A DNA stretch of 12,634 bases, taken from Pseudomonadota bacterium (lineage in GTDB: Bacteria > Pseudomonadota > Gammaproteobacteria > UBA5335). Below are positions 1 to 8,476 of the stretch, in pieces. The notes under the pieces were generated by a model that was given only the letters and a program-made list of their open reading frames with translations, made no database searches and had not been told where the DNA came from. Numbering within the stretch: the stretch's first letter is position 1; every line of letters starts with the position of its first letter. A program made the position numbers and the translations under genes. Where the stretch lies: contig PKCW01000023.1 in assembly GCA_002862965.1 (NCBI GenBank), positions 1 to 12,634 of the forward strand, in the 5' to 3' direction.

Positions 1-348
1 GCGGCGGGCGAGCTCAAGCACGGCCCGATCGCGCTCATCGAGCCCGGCCAGGTCGTGTTCGTGATCGTGCCGAGCCCCCGCGACGAGAACTCGCTGCACG
101 CGAAGGTCGTCTCGAACATCCAGGAGATCCGGGCCCGCGGCGCGCGCGTCATCGCCATCGCCGAGGCCGGCGACGTCGCGGTGCTGCCGCACGCCGACGA
201 GGTCATCCGCATCCCGCTCGCCTCGCGCTTCTTCGAGCCGCTGCTCGCGGTCGTGCCGCTGCACATCTTCGGCATGGAGCTCGCCGCCGCGAAGGGCCTC
301 GACGTCGACCAGCCGCGCAACCTGGCGAAGTCCGTCACGGTCGAGTAG
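1..348 (+). CDS. glmS: Glucosamine-fructose-6-phosphate aminotransferase (isomerizing), C-terminal 115 residues
   Basis: GlmS makes glucosamine-6-phosphate from fructose-6-phosphate and glutamine, the first step toward UDP-GlcNAc for peptidoglycan. The frame is open from base 1 and ends at TAG 346-348, so the glutaminase domain, the first SIS domain and part of the second are off the left edge. What remains is the end of the isomerase SIS domain. It starts AAGELKHGPIALIE, whose His (fragment residue 7) matches E. coli GlmS His504, and ends DQPRNLAKSVTVE, the near-invariant GlmS C-terminus, whose Lys (residue 110) matches Lys603. All nine Glu codons are GAG, whereas coaD further right uses six GAA and six GAG. 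With the acpS-like start 25 bases downstream, this resembles the actinobacterial glmS-acpS arrangement and not the gammaproteobacterial genes that follow. The family call is very secure; the lineage is inferred from codons and context. Confidence 0.95.
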   Translation, partial: AAGELKHGPIALIEPGQVVFVIVPSPRDENSLHAKVVSNIQEIRARGARVIAIAEAGDVAVLPHADEVIRIPLASRFFEPLLAVVPLHIFGMELAAAKGLDVDQPRNLAKSVTVE

Positions 349-373
349 TCGGCGTGCGGGTCGGGGCTCCATT

Positions 374-394
374 GTGATCGCGGGCATCGGCGTC
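374..394 (+). CDS. acpS: First codons of a holo-[acyl-carrier-protein] synthase gene, cut off at a sequence join
   Basis: Starting at GTG 374, the translation is V-I-A-G-I-G-V, which matches the usual AcpS N-terminus ((M/V)I.GIGVD). It sits 25 bases after the glmS stop, the position acpS holds in many actinobacterial genomes. After Val the expected Asp-Val-Val does not appear: the frame runs into I-W-F-G-E, which belongs to a different protein (an SMR transporter end). Only seven codons support the call, so it rests heavily on position. AcpS would transfer phosphopantetheine from CoA to acyl carrier protein. I read this as the left arm of a chimeric join, not as a working gene. Confidence 0.5.
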
Positions 395-400
395 ATCTGG
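383..400 (+). other. Probable chimeric join between two genomes
   Basis: The short frame 374-490 begins like AcpS and ends like an SMR transporter. The change falls in GGC-ATC-GGC-GTC-ATC (383-397), coding GIGVI, a string both families could share at this spot (AcpS GIGVD, SMR helix 4 G-I/V-hydrophobic before WFGE). Left of it Glu is coded only by GAG and the gene order is actinobacterial-looking; right of it codon use is mixed and the genes look gammaproteobacterial. A short shared string is what a misassembly or cloning chimera would leave. Natural recombination cannot be excluded from one sequence. Confidence 0.6.
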
Positions 401-490
401 TTCGGGGAATCGTGGAACATGCTCAAGGGGCTGAGCCTCGGCCTCATCGTGCTCGGTGTGGTCGGACTGCATCTGGGCAGCGGCGCTTAA
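395..490 (+). CDS. Small multidrug resistance (SMR) family transporter, last transmembrane helix only
   Basis: The frame reads IWFGESWNMLKGLSLGLIV, then LGVVGLHLGSGA, and stops at TAA 488-490. This matches the end of SMR proteins (EmrE/SugE/QacE type): the WFGE motif, a short polar loop, then transmembrane helix 4 with the sequence L-IV-G-V-V-GL-L. Complete members are about 105-110 residues with four helices and work as antiparallel dimers exporting cationic compounds or guanidinium. About 75 residues with helices 1-3 are missing because the sequence changes to an acpS-like gene near 383-397. The stop lies two bases before the rsmD start, so in the parent genome this gene probably led the rsmD-coaD-ggt operon. 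The family call is good but rests on about 32 residues. Confidence 0.65.
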   Translation: MWFGESWNMLKGLSLGLIVLGVVGLHLGSGA

Positions 491-3374
<2,884 letters not shown>

Positions 3375-3378
<4 letters not shown>

Positions 3379-4637
3379 CCTGCTGCGTTCAGCCAAAAGC
3401 CGATCAGCAGCCCCGAGAGCATGGCCGCGCCCAGGACGGCCGCCACCCGAACGCCTACCCCGCGCCCACCCAAGGCAAGCGCGAGTCCCATCTTGACGAG
3501 GTTGTTGGACGTTGCGGCCAACAGGATCCCCAGCAATACCGTCGGAATGCCAAGCCCCTCCTGCCCCATGCGCGCGAGCGACAGCGTGATCGCATCGACA
3601 TCCGAGAGACCGGACAGCACCGCTAGTCCATAGAGACCGGGATCGCCCCATCGGGTCTCGATCCATTCGGCCAGCAGCAGCACGCCGAGCAGCAGGGCAG
3701 CAAACCGCATCGCCATGCGCAGCTGGAATGGATTGCTCAGGCTCAGGACGGGAGCGTCGATGCGTCGGTGCTGCCGCCACCAGATCAGTATCGCGCCGCC
3801 GTAGGTCACCCCCGCCATCACGGCCAGCGGCAGTGTCAGGGCCGGCAAGAGGGGCGGATGCATCAGGCCCGCGACCAGCAGGATGCGCGGGAACATGGTG
3901 CCGCAGGCCACCAGAATGCCGCTTGCGAGCGTCGGGCTCCAGTCCGGTTGGCTGCGCCCGATCCGCGCGAGGCTCCAGGTCACTGCCGTGGAGGAACTCA
4001 AGCCCCCGAACAAGCCCGTCAGCAGAATCCCCCGGCCCGGCCCCAGCAGCTTGACCGCAAAATAGCCGGCGAAGGAGATGCTGGCGATCAGGACCACCAT
4101 CATCCAGATTCGATAGGGATTGAGCACTGCGCCGGGTCCGTAGCCCGCGTTGGGCAACACCGGCAAGAGGACGACCGAGATCAGCAGCAGATTCAGCGTG
4201 GCGCGCAGTTCATGCGCCTGCAGCCGCGCCACCCCGGTGTGCAGGATCGGCTTGAGGTTGAGCAGCATCGTGGCAATGACCGCCCCCGCCGCTGCCAAAG
4301 TCGACTCGCCCAGCCCGGCCAGTGCGCCCAGCCCCACGGTCAGCAGTCCCGCAACGGTGGTCGTTGCGCTCGCGGTGCCGTCCGCGCGAAACCGCAGCAG
4401 GTAGCTGCCGCCCATGACCAGGGCCGCCGCCAGGACGATCGCGGCCGCAACGCTGCCGCCCAAGTGCTGGCCCAGCAGACTGGCGACGCCGCCCAGGAGC
4501 CCCAGAAGACCAAAGGTGCGCAGGCCCGCGATGCGCTCGCCTTCCGGGAGCGCGCGGCTCTGCCAGCCCCGTTCCAGACCGATCAGCAAGCCGACCGCAA
4601 GCGCCAGTGCCAGATAGCCGAATGATTGCTGCTGCAA
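3375..4637 (-). CDS. MgtC/SapB N-terminal domain and DUF4010 integral membrane protein
   Basis: The 420-residue protein is almost wholly hydrophobic, with about a dozen candidate transmembrane segments. The first segment carries the MgtC/SapB-type motif GLLIGLERGW (residues 16-25), followed by GLRTFGLLGLLGG. The second half matches DUF4010: NPYRIWMMVVLIASISFAGY, GLFGGLSSSTAVTWSLAR, GLSDVDAITLSLARM and TSNNLVKMGLA. Proteins of this two-domain type (350-420 residues) are widespread in proteobacteria and their function is unknown; MgtC itself is linked to magnesium limitation and control of F-type ATPase, but transfer of that role here is not justified. The start is TTG at 4635-4637: an in-frame stop lies 36 bases upstream, there is no ATG or GTG between, and GAGG sits about seven bases ahead. 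The stop codon overlaps that of the convergent ggt. It probably has its own promoter, since a terminator precedes it. Confidence 0.88.
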
Positions 4638-4672
4638 GGCGGCGCCTCGTGGGCTCGGGGGTCGAACTCTCG

Positions 4673-4703
4673 TTTATAGAGAAAGAGCCCGGCAGGATGC
4701 AAA
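4673..4703 (-). promoter_or_regulatory. Possible sigma70-type promoter for the MgtC/DUF4010 gene
   Basis: On the minus strand TTTGCA (4698-4703) and TATAAA (4673-4678) are separated by 19 bases; the -10 matches five of six consensus positions and the -35 four. It lies between the upstream gene's terminator and the TTG start 36 bases away, where a promoter is needed. The spacing is longer than ideal. The -10 sits in a small inverted repeat (CTCT..AGAG). Confidence 0.4.
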
Positions 4704-4714
4704 CGGCAGACCTC

Positions 4715-4747
4715 GAAAACAGCAGGGGCCCTGAGGGCCCCTGCTGT
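4715..4747 (-). terminator. Rho-independent terminator of the small exported protein gene
   Basis: A perfect 13-base-pair inverted repeat (4719-4731 with 4735-4747, three-base loop) is followed on the minus strand by TTTT C (4718 downward). It lies 25 bases after the stop of the 4773-5102 gene and upstream of the MgtC/DUF4010 gene, so it separates the two minus-strand transcripts. On the plus strand the base tract after the stem is not T-rich. Confidence 0.85.
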
Positions 4748-4772
4748 GGGATGACGCGGATGGACGGAAGAA

Positions 4773-5102
4773 TCAGGGCGCAGTCGGCATGGTCCAGCTG
4801 AAGCCCAACCCCTTGGACTTGTCCCGGCCGCCATCGAAGCTGAACGCAGCGCCCGTGACAGGATCGGAATAGCCCAGCGTCCTGAACTTGCTCTTCGACG
4901 GGCCGACCGAGAAGCTGCCCCCGGTGGCATCCATCGACAACGACAAGCCCTTGTCCTTGGTCTTGCCGATGTCGAGCGTCAGACCCTGACCGTTGATCCC
5001 CGCCAGCTCGCCGTAGGGAATGGCCGTCATGTCCGCCTGGGCAGCCAGCGGCAGCACGCCGAACAGGACCGAGAAGGCACCGATTTTCAGATTTTTGTTC
5101 AT
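4773..5102 (-). CDS. Small exported beta-rich protein of unknown family
   Basis: The 109-residue product starts MNKNLKIGAFSVLFGVLPLAAQA, a standard Sec signal peptide with a likely cut after AQA (residue 23). The mature part, about 86 residues, has no Cys and is rich in Gly, Ser, Lys and Asp. It shows short stretches of alternating side chains that look like beta strands: GQGLTLDIG (38-46), DKGLSLSMD (50-58), GSFSVGP (62-68), AAFSFDGG (85-92) and SKGLGFSW (96-103). The start ATG 5100-5102 is chosen because AGGA lies nine bases upstream and it gives a clean signal peptide; a longer frame reaches 5186 but would bury the signal. The string ELAGINGQGLTLDI near the mature N-terminus is reminiscent of the GQxG(I/L)T motif in some gammaproteobacterial surface proteins, but this is only a resemblance. 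It is a single-gene unit between two terminators. I do not recognise a function. Confidence 0.75.
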   Translation of the reverse strand: MNKNLKIGAFSVLFGVLPLAAQADMTAIPYGELAGINGQGLTLDIGKTKDKGLSLSMDATGGSFSVGPSKSKFRTLGYSDPVTGAAFSFDGGRDKSKGLGFSWTMPTAP

Positions 5103-5218
5103 GATATTTTTTCCTGGTTTTTTGGTTCGACACGTCGGCCCGTCTATCCGGGCGCGGCGGAAGCCCGAGCGGATGCAGGACTTCATGGAGAGTATCGACC
5201 GGCGCCTGAGGACCTTGA

Positions 5219-5256
5219 GAAAAAAAGGCGCTGCCCGGGGGCGGCGCCCTTTGCGT
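5219..5256 (-). terminator. Rho-independent terminator behind an orphan gene tail
   Basis: The inverted repeat 5227-5236 / 5239-5248 forms a 10-pair GC-rich stem. On the minus strand it carries one A-C mismatch and is followed by seven T (complement of A5220-5226). It begins 26 bases after the stop at 5274-5276. On the plus strand the stem has a U-G pair instead but only TTT follows. There is no intact minus-strand gene upstream until 6061, so it seems to be left over from a gene now broken. Confidence 0.7.
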
Positions 5257-5273
5257 CGATCCGGCGGATCGGG

Positions 5274-5373
5274 TCAGCCTTCCTTGGGCTCCGGTTCCTG
5301 CGCCGTCAACTGCGAACCCGGCGTAGGATCTGCGGCATTAAACTGCCGACGCCGAACCGGTTGATCTGTCGAC
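5274..5373 (-). pseudogene. Orphan C-terminal tail of an unknown protein
   Basis: A minus-strand frame of 33-34 codons without a usable start ends at TGA 5274-5276. Its last part reads AADPTPGSQLTAQEPEPKEG, which looks like a natural acidic, proline-rich protein tail. A good terminator follows 26 bases later. Upstream, the frame meets a stop at about 5376-5378 and then the degraded IS3-like sequence. The simplest reading is the end of a gene whose body was lost when the insertion sequence landed and decayed. The parent family cannot be named. It could also be a chance frame; the terminator is the main argument. Confidence 0.35.
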
Positions 5374-5955
5374 TTTTCTTATGGACCGACGGTGACAGCG
5401 TGTCGACCACCAACCGGAATGGCGGCCGGCGACCCCGTCGGTCACGATACGCTCGTGACCGCGCTCCTCGACCACATCAAACACCTCGGTTGCCAGCCGC
5501 TGGCGCAGACGTTGAACACGAAGTCGCACGACCACGTCCCGTTGATCCGGGTCGGTGTCAGCGGGCGTCTGGACGCGACGCGAAGTCGCTTGCCCCGGGG
5601 CGGCACTTGCAGCCCTTGCGGATGCCACATGCGCGGATGCCCCATGCGGTGTGTGCGGTCCGACTCACGATGCGAGCATCGCGATCCATGGCCGGGCCGC
5701 GGCTAGCGGACCGCCAGCCTACGCATGGCGGCATCCACCGCAGCTTCCTCCATCGCCAGGCGGGGCGCTCAGCCGAATGCCGAACGCGTCAGCGACCGCG
5801 GCCGGCCGGCGCCCCGTTGCGACGGGCCTCCGGCCTTCGCACAGGTCACTGGCTCCCGTCACGTCAGACCGCGCCCCATTTGCGGCAATCGCCGTCCTGG
5901 CCTCGATTTCGACGTCCCGCTCGGCCCCTCGCCCCTTCAGCCGGGTGATCTCCGG
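5340..5955 (-). mobile_element. Degraded IS3-family insertion sequence remnant (orfA end and orfB middle)
   Basis: No intact gene exists here. Two minus-strand frames resemble IS3-family parts. First, 5866-5955 reads EITRLKGRGAERDVEIEA, like the leucine-zipper end of OrfA (E-I-x-x-L-x-x-x-x-A-x-x-x-E/RD). Second, 5472-5645 reads WHPQGLQV..RGKRLRVASRRPLTPTRINGTWSCDFVF, like the OrfB stretch R-x-EGL-V-R-R-x-KR through WSMDFV, where Asp (codon 5523-5525) is the first catalytic Asp of the rve domain. The similarity goes on as GWQPRCLMW and then, one frame over (from about 5480), VVEERGHERIV, matching IS3 CLT-VVDDxTHE. About 240 bases separate the two parts, close to the distance expected from the end of orfA to this point of orfB. 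The rest of the DDE domain is missing. Terminal repeats and target duplication were not found. Confidence 0.5.
5804..5835. repeat. GC-rich imperfect hairpin inside the IS3-like remnant
   Basis: GGCCGG (5804-5809) pairs with CCGGCC (5830-5835), and GCC(C)CGT (5811-5817) pairs with ACGGGC (5822-5827) around a short TGCG loop. No T tract follows on either strand, so it is not a typical terminator. It may be chance in GC-rich DNA. Confidence 0.35.
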
Positions 5956-6060
5956 TTCCGGTTGCGGCAGGGGCTCCGGATCGACCGGGTCCAGCGCCCG
6001 CACCGTTCGACCCGTGGGAGCTTTCTTGCTTCTGGAATCTGCTCGACCAACCAATCGGCT

Positions 6061-6765
6061 TCAGGAAACCGAGGCGCCATTCCGACTCGATTGCGAGGCC
6101 GACTTCAAGGTCGGCGCCAGCAGCTCCTTGATTTTGGGAGGAGCGGCGCTGGGCCGGTATTGCGGCTCTCCAGCCACCTTGCCGAGCTTGATCAACTGCT
6201 CATGCGGCGTGCTGTAGATCATGCGTTTGATGAGCCAATCCGGCACGGGAATGTTGGGCTTCATCATCATGACGTTGGTGACCTGGGTACGCCCCTCCCC
6301 GGCCGGTTTGAGAATCCATTCGCCGTTCATCGCCCCCAGCGCGCTCTTGGTGCCGGGCGGCTGCAGATCGGGACGCTCCTTGTACTGGTAGATCACGCGA
6401 TCGGGTTTGGCCTGGAGCTGGGCCTCGATGACGCTCTCGTTGGCCGGCAACGGCCATGGCGGCTCGGCGTGGACCTGCAGAATCCAGGTGTGATCATTCG
6501 GCTGGTCCTTGACTTTCATGGACTTGATCATCGATGCGCGCCAGCGTGTCGCGGCGTCATAATCCAGAATCAGTGCCATCACGCTCACCAGCGGCGCGTC
6601 CACCGTGGTTTCCGCCTTGACCTCGATTCCCCCTCCGGCGGCATCCCTCGAGTACACGCGGACCCCGCTCTCGTCCTTGCCGAGCTGCCACTCCGCCGCG
6701 ACCGCCATCCAGGGCAGCAAGAGCAGCGCCCACACCATGTTCCGACTGTGTTTTCGCCTGTTCAT
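6061..6765 (-). CDS. Exported START-domain (lipid-binding) protein
   Basis: The 234-residue precursor begins MNRRKHSRNMVWALLLLPWM followed by AVAA, a Sec signal peptide with a probable cut near residue 23 or 24. The mature protein is one START (StAR-related lipid transfer) domain of about 200 residues: W-L-KDESGVRVYSRD, the strand VKAETTVDAPLVSVMALI, DYDAATRW, then EPPWPLPANES, YQYKERPDLQPP and the closing helix PVPDWLIKRMIYSTPHEQL. START domains hold a hydrophobic ligand in a closed beta-grip pocket; bacterial exported members are poorly studied and the ligand is unknown. ATG 6763-6765 is preferred because GAGGAG lies exactly six bases upstream (complement of 6772-6777); a longer frame from 6789 would add MGDDEESR ahead of the signal peptide. 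It is probably a single-gene unit with its own promoter. The variable tail (LKSASQSSRNGASVS) ends at 6061, beside the IS3-like remnant, and no terminator is seen directly after the stop. Confidence 0.85.
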   Translation of the reverse strand: MNRRKHSRNMVWALLLLPWMAVAAEWQLGKDESGVRVYSRDAAGGGIEVKAETTVDAPLVSVMALILDYDAATRWRASMIKSMKVKDQPNDHTWILQVHAEPPWPLPANESVIEAQLQAKPDRVIYQYKERPDLQPPGTKSALGAMNGEWILKPAGEGRTQVTNVMMMKPNIPVPDWLIKRMIYSTPHEQLIKLGKVAGEPQYRPSAAPPKIKELLAPTLKSASQSSRNGASVS

Positions 6766-6799
6766 CCTTGACTCCTCGTCATCGCCCAAAGGTTCGCAA

Positions 6800-6812
6800 C
6801 CACGCTGCGTGG
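6800..6812. promoter_or_regulatory. Perfect 13-base palindrome at the START gene's predicted transcription start
   Basis: CCACGC-T-GCGTGG has two perfect six-base arms around one centre base. It lies six bases downstream of the -10 hexamer at 6819-6824 and so covers roughly +1 to +13 of the START-gene transcript. That position suits an operator; it could also be a small 5'-UTR hairpin, though a one-base loop is not stable as drawn. Confidence 0.4.
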
Positions 6813-6818
6813 CCTATC

Positions 6819-6824
6819 ATTGTA
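6819..6824 (-). promoter_or_regulatory. Likely -10 element of the START-domain gene
   Basis: The minus strand reads TACAAT, five of six matches to TATAAT, 53 bases before the ATG. No good -35 hexamer is visible 16-18 bases further upstream, so the promoter may be weak or activator dependent. Confidence 0.4.
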
Positions 6825-6856
6825 GTCCGCCGATCCACCCGGACCGAGAGACCGCA

Positions 6857-6979
6857 ATGCCCGGCACATTTGCCCCCTCGACGCCGCTTCCGGCCGTACT
6901 CATGCCCCATTCGACCCGCGCGGGAAAATCGAGGTTCCCCGGCCCGCTCGGGCGGCAACCCGCCCGGAGCGATCCGTGA
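6857..6979 (+). CDS. Possible 40-residue upstream ORF before the VOC gene
   Basis: ATG 6857 opens a frame of 40 residues starting MPGTFAPSTPLPAVLMPHST and ending at TGA 6977-6979, which overlaps the VOC start codon as GTGA. The overlap is the arrangement expected for coupled genes. Against it: no clear Shine-Dalgarno sequence, a composition typical of out-of-frame GC-rich DNA, and no recognisable family. It may be a leader peptide or chance. Confidence 0.2.
   Translation: MPGTFAPSTPLPAVLMPHSTRAGKSRFPGPLGRQPARSDP
6947..6969 (+). promoter_or_regulatory. Hairpin that could mask the ribosome binding site of the VOC gene
   Basis: CTCGGGCGG (6947-6955) can pair with CCGCCC(G)GAG (6960-6969) around a CAAC loop, with one bulged G. 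The 3' arm includes most of GGAG (6966-6969), the Shine-Dalgarno sequence for GTG 6976. Folding would limit initiation; ribosomes arriving from an upstream frame could open it. Confidence 0.35.
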
Positions 6980-7332
6980 GCGCATGGATTTCCCATGTCG
7001 AATGGCATTGCCACGATGCGCCCCGTCTGGCGGAGTTTCTCGCAGCGCTGTTCGGCTGGTCATTCGTTGCGCATGGGCGACACTGCCGCGAGGCCACGCC
7101 CGCGCGCGGGCCGCGCATCGGCCTGCTGGAGGTCGCCAGCCGTCCCGACGGCGAGACGCAGCAGGCCTTCATCGCCGTGGCCGATCTCGAGCTCGTTCTG
7201 CAGCGCGTGCGGGATCTGGAAGGCGTGGTGGTACAGGCGCCCGTCACGGTACCGGGATATGGCCGATACGCACGCATTCGGGCGCCGGAGGGGACGGTGC
7301 TGGGGCTGTTCAGCGAGCAACCGGCAAACTGA
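6976..7332 (+). CDS. VOC (glyoxalase / bleomycin-resistance fold) family protein
   Basis: The 118-residue protein fits a single VOC unit of two beta-alpha-beta-beta-beta modules. The first module starts [19 protein letters not shown], with His7 at the usual first metal position, followed by ALFGWSF, the conserved F-Y/W-x-x-x-x-G-W/F turn of the family. The second ends [16 protein letters not shown], where Glu in the last strand is the usual second metal ligand position. VOC proteins include lyases, dioxygenases and antibiotic-binding proteins, and the substrate cannot be told from this sequence. GTG 6976 is preceded by GGAG (6966-6969) six bases upstream. It precedes mdh by 97 bases on the same strand and may share its transcript, though mdh probably also has its own promoter. 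Confidence 0.8.
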   Translation: MSAWISHVEWHCHDAPRLAEFLAALFGWSFVAHGRHCREATPARGPRIGLLEVASRPDGETQQAFIAVADLELVLQRVRDLEGVVVQAPVTVPGYGRYARIRAPEGTVLGLFSEQPAN

Positions 7333-7339
7333 TTTTTGT

Positions 7340-7345
7340 TACACT
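7340..7345 (+). promoter_or_regulatory. Weak candidate -10 for mdh
   Basis: TACACT lies in the AT-rich patch TTTTTGTTACACTA, the only AT-rich spot in the 97-base gap before mdh. It matches four of six -10 positions. No convincing -35 is seen. The evidence is mostly position. Confidence 0.25.
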
Positions 7346-7429
7346 ACCGGCCTTTTCCAGAGGCCGCGCCGCCAACGCCCGCCCTCTTCCGCCCTGTACC
7401 CGGTATCCGCGAACCCTAGGGAGTCTTCC

Positions 7430-8407
7430 ATGAAAAAACCTGTACGCGTTGCAGTAACCGGCGCCGCCGGCCAGATCGGTTACGCGCTGAACTTCCGCAT
7501 CGCCTCAGGTGCCATGCTCGGCCCGGACCAGCCGGTGATCCTGCAACTCCTGGAAGTCCCGCAGGCGCAGGAAGCGCTCAAAGGCGTGGTCATGGAGCTC
7601 AACGATTGCGCCTTCCCGCTGCTGGCCGAGGTCATCGCCACCGACCGCCCCGAGGAAGCCTTCAAGGACGCCGATTACGCCCTGCTGGTCGGCGCCCGCC
7701 CGCGCGGGCCGGGCATGGAGCGCAAGGATCTGCTGGAAGCCAATGCGCAGATTTTCTCGGTGCAGGGCAAGGCGATGGACCAACACGCCAGCCGCGACAT
7801 CCGCGTGCTGGTGGTCGGCAATCCGGCCAACACCAACGCCCTGATCGCCGCCAGCAACGCCAGAAGCCTCGATCGGCGGCAGTTCACCGCCATGACCCGC
7901 CTGGATCACAACCGCGCCGTGCACCAGATTGCCGCCAAGGTCGGCAAGCACGTGAACGACGTGCGCCGGGTCACCATCTGGGGCAACCATTCCTCCACGC
8001 AGTATCCGGACCTGCACCACGCCACCGTCGGCGGCAAGGCCGCGCTGGAACAGGTGGACCCGGGCTGGTATGCCGATGAATTCATTCCCGTGGTGCAGCA
8101 GCGCGGCGCCGCCATCATCAAGGCCCGCGGCTCCTCCTCCGCCGCCTCCGCCGCCTCCGCCGCGCTCGACCACATGCGCACCTGGGCGCTGGGCAGCGCG
8201 GAGGGCGACTGGGTCAGCATGGGCATCCCCTCCGATGGCAGCTACGGCATCCCCGAAGGCGTGGTCTATTCCTATCCCGTGCTCTGCAGGAACGGTCAGT
8301 ACGAGATCGTCCAGGGTCTGGAGATCAACGGTTTCAGCCGCGAGCGCATGGACGCGACTTACCGCGAGCTGAACGAAGAACGCGAGGGCGTCGCCGCCCT
8401 GCTCTGA
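7430..8407 (+). CDS. mdh: NAD-dependent malate dehydrogenase
   Basis: The enzyme interconverts malate and oxaloacetate with NAD in the TCA cycle. The 325-residue protein belongs to the roughly 326-residue malate dehydrogenase type that resembles eukaryotic cytosolic MDH, not the shorter E. coli enzyme. Seen motifs: Rossmann loop [10 protein letters not shown] (G11, G14, G17), mobile-loop [14 protein letters not shown] with the substrate arginines, [10 protein letters not shown], catalytic Asp159 in RLDHNRA and His187 in [12 protein letters not shown], and the C-terminal YSYPVLC and [11 protein letters not shown] 7430 is preceded by AGGGAG (7418-7423) six bases upstream. In the helix after KARG the sequence is [14 protein letters not shown], coded by a short GCC-TCC run. 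A strong terminator follows 33 bases after the stop, so transcription ends here. Confidence 0.97.
   Translation: MKKPVRVAVTGAAGQIGYALNFRIASGAMLGPDQPVILQLLEVPQAQEALKGVVMELNDCAFPLLAEVIATDRPEEAFKDADYALLVGARPRGPGMERKDLLEANAQIFSVQGKAMDQHASRDIRVLVVGNPANTNALIAASNARSLDRRQFTAMTRLDHNRAVHQIAAKVGKHVNDVRRVTIWGNHSSTQYPDLHHATVGGKAALEQVDPGWYADEFIPVVQQRGAAIIKARGSSSAASAASAALDHMRTWALGSAEGDWVSMGIPSDGSYGIPEGVVYSYPVLCRNGQYEIVQGLEINGFSRERMDATYRELNEEREGVAALL
8131..8162 (+). repeat. GCC/TCC codon run inside mdh
   Basis: The coding strand has a near-perfect repeat of the nine-base unit TCCGCCGCC, giving [11 protein letters not shown]. The protein stretch corresponds to the normal MDH helix that usually reads A-S-S-A-A-S-A-A-N-A-A, so the family sequence is itself repetitive and the DNA has become uniform through codon choice. 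Confidence 0.6.
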
Positions 8408-8439
8408 AGCCCCAAGGCCAGTTATCGCTTCAAACATCG

Positions 8440-8466
8440 ACGCCGGGGCCTCCCCCGGCGTTTTTT
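8440..8466 (+). terminator. Rho-independent terminator of mdh
   Basis: ACGCCGGGG (8440-8448) pairs perfectly with CCCCGGCGT (8453-8461) around a CCTC loop, followed by a run of six T (8461-8466). It lies 33 bases after the mdh stop and 11 bases from the end of the convergent lhr gene. In the lhr direction the hairpin is not followed by T, so it mainly serves mdh. Confidence 0.92.
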
Positions 8467-8476
8467 CATGGGTCGT

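Noticed and set aside
3768..4625. Plus-strand frame of 285 residues opposite the MgtC/DUF4010 gene
   Set aside because: It is Gln/Arg/Pro-rich and hydrophilic, exactly what the complement of a membrane protein gives, and has no motif.
5392..5706. Plus-strand frame (GHDTLVTALLDHIKHLG...) considered as a small gene
   Set aside because: It is the complement of the IS3-like orfB remnant, whose minus-strand reading aligns with WSMDFV and CLTVVDD motifs; the plus-strand frame resembles nothing known.
5725..6771. Plus-strand frame of 348 residues across the IS3-like remnant and the START gene
   Set aside because: It spans two unrelated minus-strand features and has no start signal or recognisable domain; the START frame has a signal peptide, a good ribosome binding site and family motifs.
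8131..8165. GCC/TCC repeats considered as a CRISPR-like or satellite repeat
   Set aside because: There are no spacers, the unit is nine bases within a coding helix, and the amino acid pattern is normal for malate dehydrogenase.
8440..8466. The mdh terminator considered as a two-way terminator also serving lhr
   Set aside because: On the minus strand the hairpin is followed by CGATGTTTG, without a T run, so only the plus-strand role is supported.
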